Below, in pieces: positions 17,789-25,699 of a stretch of 64,000 nucleotides of DNA. Under the pieces are notes generated by a model. That model ran no database searches. It was given only the letters and a program-made list of their open reading frames with translations, and was not told the DNA's origin. The DNA lies in the NCBI GenBank assembly GCA_032160705.1, contig JAVHVE010000002.1, forward strand, positions 69,118 to 133,117, read 5' to 3'. Every line of letters starts with the position of its first letter. The first letter of the stretch is position 1. Origin of the DNA: QHXM01 sp032160705 (lineage in GTDB: Bacteria > Acidobacteriota > Blastocatellia > Pyrinomonadales > Pyrinomonadaceae). The translations under genes were made by a program, and so were the position numbers.

Positions 17789-18161
17789 ATACGATCACGA
17801 CATTGCTGTCGCGCGCAATGAAGTGCGCTCCCTTGCCGCCGCGCTCGGATTCCGCCTGATAGATCAAACACGGCTCGCAACGGTCGCCTCCGAACTGGCG
17901 CGTAATATCGTCAAGTATGGCGGAGGCGGGCGCTTAATCGCGCAGCCGACCGAAGACCCGAACGGGCGACAGGCCTTACGCCTGATCTTCGAAGATCGGG
18001 GCCCCGGCATCTCTAACATCGAAGAAGCCATGCGCGACGGCTTTTCAACCGGGCGCGGACTGGGCAAAGGCTTGCCCGGCTCAAAGCGCCTCGTTGACGA
18101 ATTCAAGATTGAATCCGAGCCAGGACAAGGCACTCGCGTTACTGTTTTACGGTGGCGCTAA
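17763..18161 (+). CDS. rsbT: RsbT, serine/threonine switch kinase
   Basis: A 132-residue GHKL ATPase. TTG 17763 is chosen as start because it gives the family N terminus (MESKTIALEYDHDIAVARNEVR) and lies just downstream of a GGGGG-rich stretch inside rsbS. The N-box is ELARNIVKYG (Asn-48), the G1 box EDRGPGI (Asp-78), the G2 box GRGLGKGLPG. It would phosphorylate RsbS and RsbR and, when released, activate a downstream partner. No RsbU phosphatase, RsbV, RsbW or sigma-B gene lies nearby; the next two genes carry RsbT-like domains fused to output domains. Confidence 0.92.
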   Translation: MESKTIALEYDHDIAVARNEVRSLAAALGFRLIDQTRLATVASELARNIVKYGGGGRLIAQPTEDPNGRQALRLIFEDRGPGISNIEEAMRDGFSTGRGLGKGLPGSKRLVDEFKIESEPGQGTRVTVLRWR

Positions 18162-18163
18162 AA

Positions 18164-18260
18164 GCAGAATCCAGAATTCAGGAGTCAGGAGTCAGAATAA
18201 AAACAAAAGCCGTTCTCCGCCTCTTATTCTGGCTTCTGGATTCTGACTCCTGAATTCTGC
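18164..18260. repeat. Heptamer inverted array C (CAGRRTN units)
   Basis: It starts three bases after the rsbT stop. The left side reads CAGAATC, CAGAATT, CAGGAGT, CAGGAGT, CAGAATA (from 18165); the right side reads TATTCTG, GCTTCTG, GATTCTG, ACTCCTG, AATTCTG (to 18259). The loop region AAAACAAAAGCCGTTCTCC is nearly the same as in the array after mpl. The next gene starts at ATG 18270 with no Shine-Dalgarno site. Confidence 0.9.
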
Positions 18261-18269
18261 TTTACGTTT

Positions 18270-19313
18270 ATGCGCGAAATTCATTCCGTCGAGATCAAAG
18301 ACGAAGCGCATGTGGGCACGGCTCGCCGCGCTGTCCACAGGTTTGCGAGCAACCTCGATTTTGATGAGACGGCGCTCTCCGAGATAGACATCGTGGTGCA
18401 GGAGATTGGGACGAACGCTGCTCGCTATGCGACCGCAGGCGGCTGGCTTCATTACACCACGCCGCTCGGCTCGTCCACAGGCATTGAGCTTTTCTACTGG
18501 GATGCGGGGCCCGGCATTTACGATCTTGACCGCGCCATTCGCGACGGCGTTTCGACCAGCGGTAGTCTCGGCGCAGGATTGGGCGCGATCCGCCGCTTGA
18601 TGGACGAGTTCGACGTTTACTCGACAAAGCGTTCGACTGCGCGTCTCTCATCATCGCAGCGACGCACATTTCACGGAACGGCGCTGCTCGCACGCAAATG
18701 GCTGCGCGGTGAACGCGATGAAATTCCAGGGAGCGATGAAGCGCGGCGCTTTGGCGTTTGGAGTCGCCCGCATCCGGGCGAGGATAAGAACGGCGACGCC
18801 TATTTCATGCGGACGCGTGGGAATCGCACGTTGCTGGCCGTGATAGACGGACTAGGGCACGGGCCAGGTGCGAAGGAGGCGGCGGACGTAGCGCTCGACC
18901 AGTTGGACGAATGGATGGGTGAATCGCTCGACGAAGTTTTGCCCGCGCTGCACAATGCCCTGCGCGCCACGCGCGGCGCAGTCATCGGCGCGGCGATTAT
19001 TGACAACGCCGCCGAACGCTTTCACTATTCAGGTGTCGGTAACGTTCTGGTGCGCGTCTTCAATGCTCCAGAGCACACCACACCCATTTCGGCCAATGGC
19101 ACGCTCGGCGCACGGCTCGGCCAGTTGCGCGTCTGGACATTCCCCTGGGCAGAGGGCGCGACTCTCATTATGGCGAGCGACGGCGTGAGCGCATCCTGGG
19201 ACATAGAGTCTTATCCCGGACTCCTCCAGCGCGCCCCACAGCTTCTTGCCGGTGTCCTGATGCGCGATTATGGCCGCAACGCTGACGACGCGACCGTGCT
19301 TGTGGCAAGATGA
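18270..19313 (+). CDS. RsbT-like ATPase fused to a PP2C/SpoIIE-type phosphatase
   Basis: A 347-residue two-domain protein. Residues 1-140 are a GHKL ATPase like RsbT (QEIGTNAARYA with Asn-49, WDAGPGI, GSLGAGLGAIRRLMDEF). Residues about 158-347 are a PP2C/SpoIIE/RsbX-like phosphatase with metal Asp at GDAYF (176) and VIDGLGHG (193) and the terminal Asp pair in NADDATVLVAR. In the stressosome cycle RsbX-type phosphatases reset RsbR and RsbS, so this protein could dephosphorylate them while its ATPase domain docks or phosphorylates. Position directly after rsbT supports this. Which partner it acts on is inferred. Confidence 0.88.
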   Translation: MREIHSVEIKDEAHVGTARRAVHRFASNLDFDETALSEIDIVVQEIGTNAARYATAGGWLHYTTPLGSSTGIELFYWDAGPGIYDLDRAIRDGVSTSGSLGAGLGAIRRLMDEFDVYSTKRSTARLSSSQRRTFHGTALLARKWLRGERDEIPGSDEARRFGVWSRPHPGEDKNGDAYFMRTRGNRTLLAVIDGLGHGPGAKEAADVALDQLDEWMGESLDEVLPALHNALRATRGAVIGAAIIDNAAERFHYSGVGNVLVRVFNAPEHTTPISANGTLGARLGQLRVWTFPWAEGATLIMASDGVSASWDIESYPGLLQRAPQLLAGVLMRDYGRNADDATVLVAR

Positions 19314-19402
19314 CGTTCAGTTTTAAGTTTCCAGTTTTCAGTTTTAAGCAAAGACAAGTTGCTTCTTCTGAAAACTGAAAACTCAAAACTGAAAACTGCT
19401 TT
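19314..19402. repeat. Heptamer inverted array D (CAGTTTT units)
   Basis: It begins one base after the stop codon. Left units run TTCAGTT, TTAAGTT, TCCAGTT, TTCAGTT; right units are AAAACTG, AAAACTC, AAAACTG, AAAACTG (to 19398). An inner hairpin AAGCAA...TTGCTT (19346-19364) closes the loop. ATG 19403 follows four bases after the array, with no ribosome site. Confidence 0.9.
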
Positions 19403-20740
19403 ATGAAAGACATTACCTCGATTCGTCTCGGAGATGTGTATGTTCGCCGCGAGGGCGACATTGTGAAGGTGCGCGAGCGTGTGCGGCGATTGGCACGCGA
19501 GATCGGCTTTGATTCAACGACACAGATTAAGATTACGACGGCTGTCTCCGAAGTGACGCGCAACATTTACGAGTACGCGAAGTCGGGCGCAATCTCGCTC
19601 AGCTTGGCCGAGCGCGAGTTGGATTTCGGCTTGCTGGTGACGGCGCGAGACGATGGGCCGGGAATTGATGAAGCGACGCTGCGCTCCATCATGCGCGGCA
19701 ATTATCAATCCTCTTCGGGGCTGGGCGTCGGACTCTCAGGCACTCGCAAATTGATGGATGAGTTCGACATTCAAACCAGGACGGGTGAAGGCACGCGCGT
19801 CACGCTCGTCAAGTGGATGCCGCGCGGCATGGCCGAAGATGTCAAGAGCCGGATTGAGGAATTGCGGTCGCATCTCGGCGAGGATGTCGAAGACTCCATG
19901 GTCGAAGAATTGCAGCAGCAGAATCGCGACTTCGTTAAGATTCTCAGCGAGTTGGAAGATAAGCGCGAGCAACTGGAAACGCTCAACCGGCAGCTCAACG
20001 AAGCCAACCAAGAGTTGAACGAAGCCAACGCGAAGCTGCGCGAGTTGGCCGAGATGAAAGAGGAGTTTCTGGCGCTCACCACACACGACCTGCGTTCCCC
20101 TTTGACGGTCATTAGCGGCGTCATCAGCTTCTTCACCTCTGGCCGCTTGGGCGAGCTTTCGCCAGAACAGAAGAACATGGTCTCGATGATGGAGCGCAAC
20201 ACGCAGAACCTGATCGAGCTGGTCAACGATCTGCTGGATGCCTCCAAGCTCGAATCCGGCACAATGCGCCTCGACATTGCTTCTTTCGACCTGCGCGATG
20301 TGATTAAGGAGCTGCACGAAACTATGTTGCTGCCGCTGGCAAAAGAGAAAGAGATCGAGTTGGTGGAAACATTCCCGGATGATTTACCATTCGTCCAGGC
20401 AGACCGCGCCAAGCTCCGTCGCATTCTGCTCAACCTGCTCGCTAATGCCTTGAAGTTCACACAGAAGGGTGGGCGCGTCGAAGTCCGCACGGAGCTTCAG
20501 GGTGAGCGCATCCGCGTTTCTGTCTCCGACACCGGCGTCGGCATCGCGCCCGAAGACGTTGACCGCCTCTTCGACAAATACGAGCAGACGCGCAGTCGCG
20601 CCACGCGCGGCGAGAAAGGCACAGGTCTCGGCCTCTACATCACCAAGCAACTCGTTGAGCTTCACGGCGGCAGTATCGAGGTGGCCTCTGAAGTCGGCAA
20701 GGGGTCAATTTTCTCTTTCACACTACCGATAAAACAGTGA
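19403..20740 (+). CDS. Hybrid sensor: RsbT-like ATPase, coiled coil and histidine kinase
   Basis: A 445-residue cytoplasmic protein with two GHKL ATPase modules. Residues 1-138 match RsbT (VSEVTRNIYEYA, ARDDGPGI, GLGVGLSGTRKLMDEF). Residues about 148-222 are a strong coiled coil. A HisKA domain follows with phospho-acceptor His-228 (TTHDLRSPLT), then a second HATPase (NLLANALKFT, DTGVGI, GTGLGLYI). The architecture suggests that stressosome state, sensed through the RsbT-like domain, feeds a His-Asp phosphorelay. No receiver gene is adjacent; the REC proteins elsewhere in the window are possible partners but this is only a guess. The TGA stop lies inside the first unit of the next array. Confidence 0.88.
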   Translation: MKDITSIRLGDVYVRREGDIVKVRERVRRLAREIGFDSTTQIKITTAVSEVTRNIYEYAKSGAISLSLAERELDFGLLVTARDDGPGIDEATLRSIMRGNYQSSSGLGVGLSGTRKLMDEFDIQTRTGEGTRVTLVKWMPRGMAEDVKSRIEELRSHLGEDVEDSMVEELQQQNRDFVKILSELEDKREQLETLNRQLNEANQELNEANAKLRELAEMKEEFLALTTHDLRSPLTVISGVISFFTSGRLGELSPEQKNMVSMMERNTQNLIELVNDLLDASKLESGTMRLDIASFDLRDVIKELHETMLLPLAKEKEIELVETFPDDLPFVQADRAKLRRILLNLLANALKFTQKGGRVEVRTELQGERIRVSVSDTGVGIAPEDVDRLFDKYEQTRSRATRGEKGTGLGLYITKQLVELHGGSIEVASEVGKGSIFSFTLPIKQ

Positions 20741-20811
20741 CAGGTAACAGGTGACAGGTGACAAGTTAAATCCTTGTTCTTTCCTGTCACCTGTCACTTG
20801 TCACCTGTCAC
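20737..20811. repeat. Heptamer inverted array E (GTGACAG units)
   Basis: The left side reads GTGACAG, GTAACAG, GTGACAG, GTGACAA from 20737, so the stop codon of the upstream kinase is part of the first unit. The right side reads CTGTCAC, CTGTCAC, TTGTCAC, CTGTCAC to 20811. The mpl start is at 20819, after CGGCTCTT, without a Shine-Dalgarno sequence. Confidence 0.9.
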
Positions 20812-20818
20812 GGCTCTT

Positions 20819-22261
20819 ATGCACTATCACCTAATCGGAATCTGCGGAACGGCGATGGCGTCGCTGGCCGGAATGCTTCAGGCGCGTGGACACAAGGTTA
20901 CGGGGTCTGACGAGAACGTTTACCCGCCGATGTCCACGATGCTTGCCAGCCTGGGCATTCCTGTGATGCAGGGCTACGACGCATCGCATCTCAATCCTGC
21001 CCCTGACTGCGTTATCGTCGGCAATGCCATCCCGCGCGGAAACGTTGAAGTCGAAGAGACTCTGAACCGCAAGCTGCTCTATCGCTCGCAGGCTGAGACG
21101 GTCAAGGAAGAGTTCATACGCGGTCGTCGCTCGCTCGTTGTCGCCGGAACGCATGGCAAGACGACGACGACGAGCATCGCCGCGTGGGTGCTGGCTCAGG
21201 GCGGGCTCGACCCGACGTTTCTGGTCGGCGGTGTGGTGCAGAATTTCGATGCCAGCTTTCGCGTGACGGAGAGCGACTATTTTCTGATAGAGGGCGACGA
21301 ATACGACACGGCCTATTTCGACAAAGGCCCGAAGTTCATGCACTACCTGCCGGAGCTGGCGATTGTCGGCAACATTGAATTCGATCACGCGGACATTTAC
21401 CTTGACCTCGACGCGGTGAAGACCGCTTTTCGCCGCTTGATGAATCTAGTGCCCGGCAGTGGCCGCCTGATTGCCGGATGGGATAGCCCGGTTGTTCGCG
21501 AAGTTGTCAGTGAGATGGGACAAAAACTCTACACCCGCCTTGAAACCTTCGGCACATCCCCTGATGCAATCTGGCAGGCACGCGACATTGATTACTCAAC
21601 AGAGCTGGCCAGTTTTCGCGTCTTCCGCGAGGGGCGCGAGTGGGCGACGTTTGAGACGCCGCTCATCGGTGACTTCAACATCCGCAACTGCCTGGCCGTC
21701 ATCATCGCGGCGGACGCCTGGGGGATTGAGCGAAACTCCATCGGGGATGCGCTTCGCACATTCAAGAGCGTGCGCCGCCGCATGCAGGTGCGTGGGGAGG
21801 AAAGTGGTGTCACGGTCATAGACGACTTCGCGCATCACCCGACCGCCGTGCGCGAAACTCTCTCCGCGCTCCGCACCAAGTATAAAGACCGCCGCCTCGT
21901 CGCAATCTTCGAGCCGCGCTCCTGGTCTTCGCGCCTCGCCGTCTTTCAGGAAGACTACGCGCAGGCTTTTCAAACGGCTGACTACATCGTCATCGCCAGC
22001 GTCTTCGACACTCACAAAGCCACCGAAAAGGGACGCGTGCTCGACACTCACAAATTGATCGAAGACATCGCCTCGCAGGGCAAACCCGCTTTTCAAATCG
22101 AAGGCGCGGACGGCATCGTGCGTCATCTCGCGCCGGTTTTAAGCGCGGGCGATGTCGTCGCCATCATGTCCAACGGCGGCTTCGGCGGCATCCACGACAA
22201 ACTGCTTCAAGCGATACGCGAAGAGCAGGAGACAGGAGACAGAAGACAGGAGTCAGAATAA
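20819..22261 (+). CDS. mpl: UDP-N-acetylmuramate:L-alanyl-gamma-D-glutamyl-meso-diaminopimelate ligase
   Basis: A 480-residue Mur-ligase family enzyme of peptidoglycan recycling: it joins the recycled tripeptide to UDP-MurNAc with ATP in the cytoplasm. The start ATG 20819 (MHYHLIGICGTAMASLAGML) matches the family N terminus; an earlier frame-open start falls inside the heptamer array. The ATP loop is GTHGKTTTTS, followed by the central DEYDTAYFDKGPKF and NIEFDHADIY and the C-terminal DDFAHHPTAVRETL and FEPRSWSSR. The last dozen residues (EEQETGDRRQESE) are encoded by heptamer repeats and are unlikely to be part of the enzyme fold. Placement after stressosome genes hints at wall-stress links, but may be chance. 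Confidence 0.92.
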   Translation: MHYHLIGICGTAMASLAGMLQARGHKVTGSDENVYPPMSTMLASLGIPVMQGYDASHLNPAPDCVIVGNAIPRGNVEVEETLNRKLLYRSQAETVKEEFIRGRRSLVVAGTHGKTTTTSIAAWVLAQGGLDPTFLVGGVVQNFDASFRVTESDYFLIEGDEYDTAYFDKGPKFMHYLPELAIVGNIEFDHADIYLDLDAVKTAFRRLMNLVPGSGRLIAGWDSPVVREVVSEMGQKLYTRLETFGTSPDAIWQARDIDYSTELASFRVFREGREWATFETPLIGDFNIRNCLAVIIAADAWGIERNSIGDALRTFKSVRRRMQVRGEESGVTVIDDFAHHPTAVRETLSALRTKYKDRRLVAIFEPRSWSSRLAVFQEDYAQAFQTADYIVIASVFDTHKATEKGRVLDTHKLIEDIASQGKPAFQIEGADGIVRHLAPVLSAGDVVAIMSNGGFGGIHDKLLQAIREEQETGDRRQESE

Positions 22262-22334
22262 AAACAAAAGCGGTTCTCAGCCTTTTATTCTGTCTCCTGA
22301 CTCCTGCTTTTCCCTTCTGACTTCTGAATTCTGC
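22226..22334. repeat. Heptamer inverted array F, overlapping the 3' end of mpl
   Basis: Left units CAGGAGA, CAGGAGA, CAGAAGA, CAGGAGT, CAGAATA (22226-22260) encode the end of Mpl, and its stop TAA lies at the array edge. Right units TATTCTG, TCTCCTG, ACTCCTG, then CTTCTGA, CTTCTGA, ATTCTGC run to 22334. The loop AAAACAAAAGCGGTTCTC is nearly the same as in array C. Confidence 0.88.
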
Positions 22335-22428
22335 CTTTATCACACTTAAGCAAGACATTCGTAACTCTGGCGAAGCCTGCGAAGAGTAAAGGTTGCTGAT
22401 GAGAAAGGCGACCGGAGGCTGAGGCGCG

Positions 22429-22989
22429 TTGAAGGAAGTTTCGCTGTTCAAGGAGGCTCTTAAAATCGCGGGGACGGCTCAGGTGGAAGACCTGGGGCTA
22501 GTTTCCAATATCTCGCGCCGCGACTTCGACGAGCGTCCGAGCTTTCTCTTCCGCGTGAAAGCGCCCTGTCTTGAGTACGTCAGCTTGATGATCGAAAGCG
22601 CCCTGCTGTTGAGGGCGAACCGGATGGGGAGAGTTTACGCGGGCTTCGGGAAACTCTCGCGGATGGAGGCAGTCGCGGGGCGTTACCTGCGGATAGCCGA
22701 CCTCTCAGAGCGGGTTTACGTTTTCGGCGAACCTGACTGGAAGCCGCCGCGCCATCCGAACATGAAAGTGATCGCGATACACGCAGATTTCAGCCTCGCC
22801 CGCGAGTGCTTTGTCATTGCAGACTCTTCAACGTTGCGCGTGGCTCTGATCGGTGTAGATGAAGACGGAGCGCGCGTGCCTGTGCTCGAAGAACGAAACT
22901 TTCACGCCTTCAAATCGAGCGACCCCGCAACGGTAACGCAACTGGCGGCGATAGCCGAGGATTTGATTGATTCTTCTCCGGCGGCTTGA
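22429..22989 (+). CDS. DICT-domain sensory protein
   Basis: A 186-residue cytoplasmic protein starting at TTG 22429, with GGAGG upstream. It is read as a stand-alone DICT domain (a sensory module found with diguanylate cyclases and two-component proteins), from segments such as SLFKEALKIAG, NISRRDFDERPSFLFRVKAPCLEYVSL in part, and RVYVFGEPDW. It has no catalytic motif. It follows the stressosome/mpl cluster with a 167-base spacer and is convergent with the DUF1232 gene, ending 10 bases from its stop. Confidence 0.6.
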   Translation: MKEVSLFKEALKIAGTAQVEDLGLVSNISRRDFDERPSFLFRVKAPCLEYVSLMIESALLLRANRMGRVYAGFGKLSRMEAVAGRYLRIADLSERVYVFGEPDWKPPRHPNMKVIAIHADFSLARECFVIADSSTLRVALIGVDEDGARVPVLEERNFHAFKSSDPATVTQLAAIAEDLIDSSPAA

Positions 22990-22999
22990 AGCAGGATTT

Positions 23000-23482
23000 C
23001 TATTTCGCAGCCCTCGCTTGTTTCTCTTCTTCGTCCGGCAATTCAACCATCACGGCTTCCGACTTTCTGGCCGCAGCGAGCGCGCCCTCAAAGCCGCCGG
23101 GCACGGTTTCAACTTTCGCAGAAAGCACGCGGCGGATGCCCTTCGGCAGCAAGCGCGGCGCTAATCCGGCAATCGCTTCCGCCAATTGCACCACATCTCC
23201 TCCACCGCGCCAGTGCTGACGAACGACACTCTCATCGGTGCGGCCAATCAATCTGAGAAGTGTCAGTGAAATCAGGTACGCATCGTCAATCTGCCCGACG
23301 AATGGCAGCAGGTCTGGGATCAAATCCAACGGCATCAGCGCGTAGATGACTGCTCCGGCAAAAAGCGCCTTCTCGGTGACGGGCACGCGCCGGTCGGTCA
23401 GTAGACGCCCACACAAAGAGATCATGTTCGGCAGGAACATCAACAAATTCTTCATCCGACGTTTTGCTTCAAGCCGCGCCAT
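23000..23482 (-). CDS. YkvA/DUF1232 family membrane protein
   Basis: A 160-residue protein with the DUF1232 core: AGAVIYALMPLDLIPDLLPFVGQIDDAYLISLTL, here described by its LIPD and GQIDD motifs, which form one re-entrant or membrane segment. The N terminus is basic and the C-terminal third is Ala/Lys/Glu-rich. The function of the family is unknown. The gene is convergent with the DICT gene, and the 182-base spacer to the kinase gene on the other side is divergent. Confidence 0.8.
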   Translation of the reverse strand: MARLEAKRRMKNLLMFLPNMISLCGRLLTDRRVPVTEKALFAGAVIYALMPLDLIPDLLPFVGQIDDAYLISLTLLRLIGRTDESVVRQHWRGGGDVVQLAEAIAGLAPRLLPKGIRRVLSAKVETVPGGFEGALAAARKSEAVMVELPDEEEKQARAAK

Positions 23483-23664
23483 TTTCTTTAGTTTCCCCTG
23501 ATGAATGCTTTAGCTAAATAAGATAGCGGTTTTGCAGAACTTTAACAAACCTACTCTTATACTTTTAGTGTGCGGGTGTGCCTCTCGCTATAGGAGAGAT
23601 TTTAAGATAAGATGCGCGCCCGATACTTCATGCTTTTGGATTTCAGCAATCCACAATCTAATTT

Positions 23665-25446
23665 ATGCCACTCGCGCCAGGTACAGTTCTACAATCTCGC
23701 TATCGCATCGTCGGCAAGCTGAGTGTTGGCGGCATGGGGACGGTCTACGAAGCGATTGATTTACGCTTCAACAGCCAAGTCGCTCTTAAAGAAACTCACT
23801 TCACCGAAGAAGCCCTGCGTAAACAGTTCGAGCGAGAAGCTCACCTACTCTACAAACTACGCCATCCAGCGATAGCGCGAGTGATTGACCATTTCACAGA
23901 AGGTGAAGGTCAATTCCTTGTGATGGACTATATTGAAGGCGAAGATTTAGGGGAGAAGTTGGAACACAAAGGCGGTGTGTTCCCTGTCGAAGCAGTATTA
24001 ACCTGGGGTGACCAATTGCTCGACGCCCTTAGTTATCTCCACAGGCAGAACCCGCCGATTATTCACCGCGATATTAAGCCGCAGAATTTGAAGCTGACAG
24101 ACACAGGGCAAATCATCCTGCTCGACTTCGGGTTGGCTAAAGGATTCGCAGGGCAGATTTCAAGAGTCACGACCTCAGGGAGTATCTTCGGATATACGCC
24201 CAACTATGCACCCTTAGAGCAGATTCATGGCACAGGCACAGACGCCCGCAGCGATATTTACTCTCTGGCTGCTACGCTCTATCACTTATTGACGGGCAAA
24301 GTTCCCCCTGATGCTTTAAGCCGTGCAATGGCATTGACGAATGAGCAGCCTGAGCCTTTGTATCCAGCCAATGCAGTAAATCCAAATGTTCCAAGCGAAG
24401 TAGCAAGCGTTTTGCAGAAGGCAATGGCGCAGAGTGCTAACAAACGCTTTGCTTCGGTTGTTGAGATGCGGCAAGCTTTGCAGAATACCAGTCAATCGAT
24501 CTCGCCAGGTGAGACTCAGAGGGTAAAGCCGCAAGAGACAGTGCGCGAAGTTCTGCCCTCACCACTCGACGTTGTCCCACCGATTATCAATGGTGACAAA
24601 ACAGAAGAGATAGTTTCGACACTGGTTGCGCCGCCGCCAGTGATACCACCGCAGCAATATAGAGATTCGTTTCCTCAACCTGTGCGAAAGTCTCGCCGCT
24701 TGCCTTTGATGATAGCTGGAATAAGCGCAGCACTCATCATTGGTCTTATCGTTTTTGCCATCGCTAAGCGGTCTGGCAGCACGACGGGAAACTCTGCGTC
24801 TGTACTAAATCTGGAAGGCACACGCTGGCAAGGGAAGATGGACGGATATGATAAAGAGCACGAAGTAATTTTGATTTTTGAGCAAAACGGGAAGATAATA
24901 GAGTATTTTGATGGCGATGATTATTATGGAACATGGACAACTCAAAGCAACAAAGTATTTATATCCATACCCGGTCACAGCTTAGATGGCACAATTGAAG
25001 GAGATGAAATGAAAGGGGACTACAGGTTCGACAGTATGGCTGCTGGAACGCCGGACAGATTTGTAGTACGCAGAATTAAAACGACCGGAAATGCTGCGAT
25101 AGCCAACACTCAATCCTCTAATCCCACGCCTTCGACTTCGCCTGTGCTAAATCTCGAAGGTACAGAGTGGAAAGGGAAAAGATTCTATACTACTTACGAA
25201 TTCGATGAAATTTTTAAGTTTATGCCAAACGGAAAAATGCAAGAGATAGATTCTAATTATACTTCCGATGGCACATGGATAATACAAGGTGACAAAGTGT
25301 TAATGAGTGTTACAAACCCCCGCAGTACTACTGGTACTTACAAAATAGAAGGGACAATTCAGGGAGACAAAATGAGCGGCGAATTTATATTGAGTGATAA
25401 TTCCAGACATAGTTTTGTTCTGTATAGAGTCAACAAAGGTGTGTAG
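23665..25446 (+). CDS. Pkn-type serine/threonine protein kinase with two repeated extracytoplasmic domains
   Basis: A 593-residue membrane kinase. The kinase domain (about 13-275) is complete: Gly loop SVGGMGTVYE, Lys-42 (ALKE), HRDIKPQN with Asp-136 and LLDFGLAKG with Asp-154, GYTPNYAPLEQ activation segment. A Pro-rich linker leads to one membrane segment (about 350-370), so the kinase is cytoplasmic. Outside are two related beta-rich domains, each opening LNLEGT-W-GK and ending G-I-GD-M-G. They resemble lipocalin-like units that may sense a ligand. The gene is flanked by divergent and convergent genes and is monocistronic. Base composition of the second half is more AT-rich than most neighbours. 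Confidence 0.9.
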   Translation: MPLAPGTVLQSRYRIVGKLSVGGMGTVYEAIDLRFNSQVALKETHFTEEALRKQFEREAHLLYKLRHPAIARVIDHFTEGEGQFLVMDYIEGEDLGEKLEHKGGVFPVEAVLTWGDQLLDALSYLHRQNPPIIHRDIKPQNLKLTDTGQIILLDFGLAKGFAGQISRVTTSGSIFGYTPNYAPLEQIHGTGTDARSDIYSLAATLYHLLTGKVPPDALSRAMALTNEQPEPLYPANAVNPNVPSEVASVLQKAMAQSANKRFASVVEMRQALQNTSQSISPGETQRVKPQETVREVLPSPLDVVPPIINGDKTEEIVSTLVAPPPVIPPQQYRDSFPQPVRKSRRLPLMIAGISAALIIGLIVFAIAKRSGSTTGNSASVLNLEGTRWQGKMDGYDKEHEVILIFEQNGKIIEYFDGDDYYGTWTTQSNKVFISIPGHSLDGTIEGDEMKGDYRFDSMAAGTPDRFVVRRIKTTGNAAIANTQSSNPTPSTSPVLNLEGTEWKGKRFYTTYEFDEIFKFMPNGKMQEIDSNYTSDGTWIIQGDKVLMSVTNPRSTTGTYKIEGTIQGDKMSGEFILSDNSRHSFVLYRVNKGV

Positions 25447-25461
25447 TACATAGAACCAAAT

Positions 25462-25497
25462 AAGAGCCTGCCCTAATAAGATAGAGCAAGCTCTTTT
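25462..25497 (+). terminator. Terminator hairpin after the kinase gene
   Basis: AAGAGC (25462-25467) pairs with GCTCTT (25490-25495), with the perfect palindrome AGAGC-AA-GCTCT nested at 25483-25494 and a short T run after. The tail GCTCTTTTCGCATCAC followed by GCAATCTCAAG recurs after the second Crp/Fnr gene at 28048. Confidence 0.6.
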
Positions 25498-25699
25498 CGC
25501 ATCACAGCAATCTCAAGCTTTTGAATAAGCTCTGTGGGTGTGGCTTGCGCTTCAAAGCAATTCTCTAAGTGTGCCTCTCACTTCGTTGCGCCTCTAAAAA
25601 TTGAGCGTGAGGGATTGAGGGGGTAAGAAAAGTTCAGTAAAACCGCACCTTATGTCTTACGCTAAATAAGATATTGTTTTCACCAAACTTTTTCCTGAA

